This document shows, in pieces, positions 61,120-64,000 of a DNA stretch of 64,000 nucleotides; within the stretch, counting starts at the first letter, position 1; every line of letters starts with the position of its first letter. The notes below the pieces were generated by a model. That model saw only the letters and a program-made list of their open reading frames with translations. It was not told where the DNA came from and did no database searches. The stretch is from Gemmatimonadota bacterium. Its GTDB lineage: Bacteria; Gemmatimonadota; Gemmatimonadetes; Gemmatimonadales; Gemmatimonadaceae. Where the stretch lies: NCBI GenBank assembly GCA_028287305.1, contig JAQBPX010000037.1:42727-106726 (forward strand). Reading direction: 5' to 3'. The position numbers were made by a program, and so were the translations under genes.

Positions 61120-61157
61120 CCGAAAGCGGCGGACCAGTTAAGGCCCGCCGCTCTCGG
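61120..61157 (-). ncRNA. Intercistronic hairpin between cohesin-like and giant genes
   Basis: On the minus strand a 12-13-bp GC-rich stem (CCGA-AGCGGCGG with CCGCCGCT-TCGG, one bulge pair) closes a ~12-nt loop. No U-run follows immediately, so it is more likely an mRNA-processing or stability hairpin, or a weak attenuator, than a full terminator. Confidence 0.5.
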
Positions 61158-61171
61158 TTTACTTCGTCAGC

Positions 61172-61717
61172 TCAGGGTACGACCACACGATTGGTGCGGG
61201 CCTCGAGTATCCCTCGCGAGGATTGCAGCATCGTCTTCGATACCGCCGCCCCCGTCACTTCGCCCGCGACGTCGAGCGCGCCGACCAGCTTCGCGTTCTC
61301 CAGCGGCACGAGCGGCTTCACCGTGATGGTGAAGGCATCGCTGCCATCGAAGGACTCCGTGGCGTACGCCGCGAAGCGGATCCTGCCCTTCGCGAACTCT
61401 GAGGAGTTCACGATGTGGAACTCGCCATCCTTCGCGCTGGCGCTCTCGATGCTCACGAGCTCGAACGAGCCGGGCTCGAAGGTGAGCGCGCCCTGGTAGG
61501 CGCCGACGCTCACGTCCTTCGTGAGCACCTTCACCGCGAAGGTCAGCCGCCCCGGCGTGGTGACGGGCTGCTGCTGTACCAGCACCTGCACGGCGCCCGT
61601 GGGCACCGTGGTGGCGGGATCGACTGCGACGGCCGCCGGGTTCTTTCCATCTTCGCACGCCGTGGCGCCGAGCAGCGCTGCGGTGGCAATCGCGACCGTG
61701 ATTCTCGAAGCGTTCAT
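61172..61717 (-). CDS. Cohesin-like domain lipoprotein
   Basis: A 181-residue exported lipoprotein. The signal ends LLGATACEDGKNP; Cys21 is the probable lipid site. The rest is a single beta-sandwich resembling cohesin: TTPGRLTFAVKVLTKDVSVG, the diagnostic AYQGALTFEPGSFELVSIES, and IRFAAYATESFDGSDAFTIT. AGGAG lies nine bases before the ATG. It sits between the SusD-like gene (51 bp upstream) and the giant dockerin protein gene. It is a natural candidate for the surface anchor that binds the dockerin, although binding is not shown. Confidence 0.8.
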   Translation of the reverse strand: MNASRITVAIATAALLGATACEDGKNPAAVAVDPATTVPTGAVQVLVQQQPVTTPGRLTFAVKVLTKDVSVGAYQGALTFEPGSFELVSIESASAKDGEFHIVNSSEFAKGRIRFAAYATESFDGSDAFTITVKPLVPLENAKLVGALDVAGEVTGAAVSKTMLQSSRGILEARTNRVVVP

Positions 61718-61768
61718 TATGGATATCTCCTCAGGAGAGCGAATGAATTCGGTTGGTCGTGATCGCGA

Positions 61769-64000
61769 TCAGGGTGCAGGCGTCGAGCCATCGAGGCCCG
61801 CTCCGCCAAAGGTGTACGGGGTCAATCCCTTGCCAGTCATGATCGAGGCCGGCACCGGCAGCGAGCGCGGCGTACCCGCCGGCACCACATCGGTGCGGCG
61901 TGCGTCGCCCCAGCCAACGGCCACATTCGACCCGTAGAGCTCGATCAGTCTCTCATACATGACAGCATCCAGCAAGGTACCGCAAGAGGTTCCGTCAGCG
62001 GCCTTCGGTAAACAGTTGGCGCTGATCGGTACCCCGGACACGAGCACTGCGGGCAGTCCACCCCGGCCCACGCGCGTCTTGTTCACCAGCGACGCGGCCG
62101 ACGTCAGGCTGCCGCCCGAGCGAATCATCGCCTCGGCCACGAGCAGGTCGTTCTCCGCCACTCGCATCTGGCTCGCCAGGCCAACGAACCCGCCGCCGCC
62201 GTCGAGCGACAGGTAGGCGGTCCGCTTGTAGAACCAGCTGCCCAGGAAGTAGGTGCCGCGCGCCGGGTCGAAGGGCTGCACACCGGAGAAACCAAAGTCG
62301 GTGCCGAGCCTCGCGTCGGGCGACGTCGCCTGGGCGGGCGCCGTGGTGCTCGTCCAGAACAGGGGCTGCGTGGGGTCCATCGCGTGGATCACGCGACCGT
62401 CCACCCGAGTCCAGCTCGAGCTGTTCACGTATGCCTGGTAATCATTGCCCAGCGGGTTGCTCGTGGTGGCACTCGCACTGATGTCCATGCCGCTGCCGCC
62501 AATGGACGAGATGCCCGACTGCGCGTACGCGAGGACGCGCGCCCAGTCCGTCGCTGTGTTCTGCGATGCATTGCGAGCGGACTGCGCCAGCGTGCGCGCG
62601 GCGAGGGAGCGAGCCATCCTCGCCAGCACGTCCCCAGTGAGCGAGCCGCTGGCGAGGTCGAACGTGTACTTGGGATCGATCACCCACGACTTGCCGCTGG
62701 CAACCGCAATCATCGCGTCGAAGCGCGCGAGCGCCGAGTCACGGACCTCCGTGTACGGCTTGAGCGCGAGGTTGAAGGTGTTGGAATCCCGGGGGATGTA
62801 GGCCTTGTCATAGAGCGTGGCCACGGTGCCCAGGTTCGCCGCCCACAGGAAGTCACCGAGTGCCTTGGCCGCCTCGGTCGGCGTGGCGCCCCCGCTCACC
62901 ACCTCGCCGTTTGCAAGCTGCTTGAGTCCGAGGTTCACCGTGTACAGGCTGCCATAGAGGCGATTCCACGGTGTGAGGGCGGTCGTCTCGTCGCTCACTC
63001 CGCTGGGCGCCAGGGCCGCGCCATTGCCGAATGCAATGCGAGGCTGCTGGCCGTTCCAGCGCATTCCGAAGTTGCCGAACGAGCTCGTGACCTCGTCGGC
63101 GGTCACCGACATACCGAGCAGGTTCGGATCCATGTTCGCATTCCACCAGTTGGCGAAGCCGTTGCCGACCAGGTCGACGGCGAGCGCCGCGCCGATGGTG
63201 GAGGTGGCGATCGCCGGCACGATGTCGAGCTCGATCGTTCGGCCATCGGTCAGGATGTAGCTGCCGTTGAGGATCAACTTGGTGGAGAGCGTGCCCGTCG
63301 CGTTCGGCGAGACGAAGCCGGACACTGCGCGCGTGGCCCCGCTCGGCACCCCGAACGAGCAGGCAACGAGCGTCCCGGACGTGGGGGTCGTGAACGCCGC
63401 CATGGTCCAGCGGGCGAAGCAGCTGGTGGTGATGAAGCCCGGATCCGTGACGCCTCCGGACATCGCCACCTGGCCGGCGACGGTCCCGGTCGCCGCCATT
63501 GCCCACGTGGAACTGAACTGCGAGAGCGTCACCGGCACCACCACGTTGCCGGTGGCCGCCACCGTGATGCTGCTCGCGATGCCGGACGCCGGCATGAACG
63601 AGAGCAGCGTCGCACCATTCACGCCGGTGGAATCCGTCGCGGCCACTCGCACGCGCCACTTGGTCGAGGCGTAGGCCGGAACCACTACCGAGCCGGACGT
63701 CATCCCCGTCCCGTTCTGCAGGAGGACGATCGGTTGCCCTGCCCCGGTGTCAGCAATCACCACGAAGCGGCTCACCGCCACCGGCGAGGTGATGTTCACC
63801 GTCATGGTGGTGGCGGGCGCCGTCACGGGAAGCTGGTTGAGTGGCTCCTGGCGGCTGGTGGACGGTTGCAGCCAGGTGAGCGCCTGCAGCTGGCCGTCGA
63901 GGAAGACATTGGCCGCGATTCGGCTCTGGAAGAACAACGTGCCCGTGACGGTCGGAACGATGTTCGGGCCCGTGAAGCGCTCCTGCGTGGCGTTGATGAC
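61769..64000 (-). CDS. SusD-like lipoprotein fused to Ig-like repeat module (partial, N-terminus beyond right edge)
   Basis: At least 743 residues; the frame is open to the window end, so the N-terminus is missing. Residues up to about 275 belong to the same ~220-residue module as the giant protein (MTVNITSPVAVSRFVVIADT, KWRVRVAATDSTG, LTDGRTIELDIVPA). The remaining ~470 residues are a SusD-like domain: VGNGFANWWNANMDPNLLGM, RSLAARTLAQSARNASQNTA, LLVAEAMIRSGGSLTSAASL and YERLIELYGSNVAVGWGDAR. A normal SusD is about this size alone, so this is a fusion. It is co-oriented with the cohesin-like and giant genes. Confidence 0.82.
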   Translation of the reverse strand, partial: VINATQERFTGPNIVPTVTGTLFFQSRIAANVFLDGQLQALTWLQPSTSRQEPLNQLPVTAPATTMTVNITSPVAVSRFVVIADTGAGQPIVLLQNGTGMTSGSVVVPAYASTKWRVRVAATDSTGVNGATLLSFMPASGIASSITVAATGNVVVPVTLSQFSSTWAMAATGTVAGQVAMSGGVTDPGFITTSCFARWTMAAFTTPTSGTLVACSFGVPSGATRAVSGFVSPNATGTLSTKLILNGSYILTDGRTIELDIVPAIATSTIGAALAVDLVGNGFANWWNANMDPNLLGMSVTADEVTSSFGNFGMRWNGQQPRIAFGNGAALAPSGVSDETTALTPWNRLYGSLYTVNLGLKQLANGEVVSGGATPTEAAKALGDFLWAANLGTVATLYDKAYIPRDSNTFNLALKPYTEVRDSALARFDAMIAVASGKSWVIDPKYTFDLASGSLTGDVLARMARSLAARTLAQSARNASQNTATDWARVLAYAQSGISSIGGSGMDISASATTSNPLGNDYQAYVNSSSWTRVDGRVIHAMDPTQPLFWTSTTAPAQATSPDARLGTDFGFSGVQPFDPARGTYFLGSWFYKRTAYLSLDGGGGFVGLASQMRVAENDLLVAEAMIRSGGSLTSAASLVNKTRVGRGGLPAVLVSGVPISANCLPKAADGTSCGTLLDAVMYERLIELYGSNVAVGWGDARRTDVVPAGTPRSLPVPASIMTGKGLTPYTFGGAGLDGSTPAP

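Overview
The window is about 64 kb of high-GC chromosome from a Gram-negative-type bacterium. SusC/SusD outer-membrane uptake proteins, RND efflux with a TolC channel, many bacterial Ig-like (Big2) lipoproteins, KaiC-like ATPases, coproheme decarboxylase HemQ and very tight gene packing (ATGA overlaps are common) fit a Gemmatimonadota-like organism. That placement is inference from gene content; there is no rRNA in the window.

Layout. (1) 1-12068, minus strand: a glycan-utilisation operon in the order LacI-type regulator, GH2 hydrolase, SusC, SusD, GH43 hydrolase, aldose 1-epimerase, PhyH-family oxygenase, and a nitronate monooxygenase cut by the left edge. (2) 12322-16838, plus strand: a divergent ABC sugar importer with two different permeases (YtfQ-YtfR-YtfT-YjfF type), followed by an orphan TonB-plug lipoprotein. 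The shared 250-bp intergenic region carries two back-to-back promoters, each with a LacI-type palindrome just after its -10 box. (3) 17524-21179, minus: small helical protein, double-domain KaiC-like ATPase and sensor histidine kinase. (4) 21384-27669, minus: GbsR/MarR regulator, TolC, membrane-fusion protein and RND pump, with an operator-like inverted repeat inside the promoter and probably a leaderless mRNA. (5) 27771-31114: tRNA-Pro(GGG) with promoter and terminator, a DUF937 protein, a tandem pair of Ig-like lipoproteins, a small membrane protein and HemQ. (6) 31219-40621, plus: a probable exopolysaccharide operon: KaiC-like/receiver/degenerate-GGDEF fusion, TPR-beta-barrel export protein, family 2 glycosyltransferase, tiny membrane protein, polysaccharide deacetylase and two beta-propeller lipoproteins. 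(7) 40593-50986: mostly housekeeping or accessory enzymes (PAP2 phosphatase, aminotransferase, amidohydrolase, M3 peptidase, DHA2 exporter, aldo/keto reductase, alpha/beta hydrolase), punctuated by three large nested inverted-repeat elements. (8) 51015-53234, minus: a PAS-PAS-GAF histidine kinase. (9) 53281-64000, minus: a surface-protein cluster.

The most unusual part is region 9. Three consecutive genes encode a SusD-like protein carrying Ig-like repeats (cut by the right edge), a cohesin-like lipoprotein, and a 2582-residue secreted protein with a cohesin-like domain, a paired dockerin repeat, a Big2 domain, eight divergent copies of a ~220-residue module, further Big2 domains and a C-terminal metzincin-type zinc protease (HEMGH, distal His, Met-turn). 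The same ~220-residue module is fused to the SusD-like protein. I infer a cell-surface, cellulosome-like assembly built around a protease and a SusD-type receptor rather than a set of glycosidases.

Several recurring themes link the regions: SusC/D-type surface uptake, Ig-like surface lipoproteins, and KaiC-like ATPases used as signalling modules rather than as a clock (no KaiA or KaiB is present).
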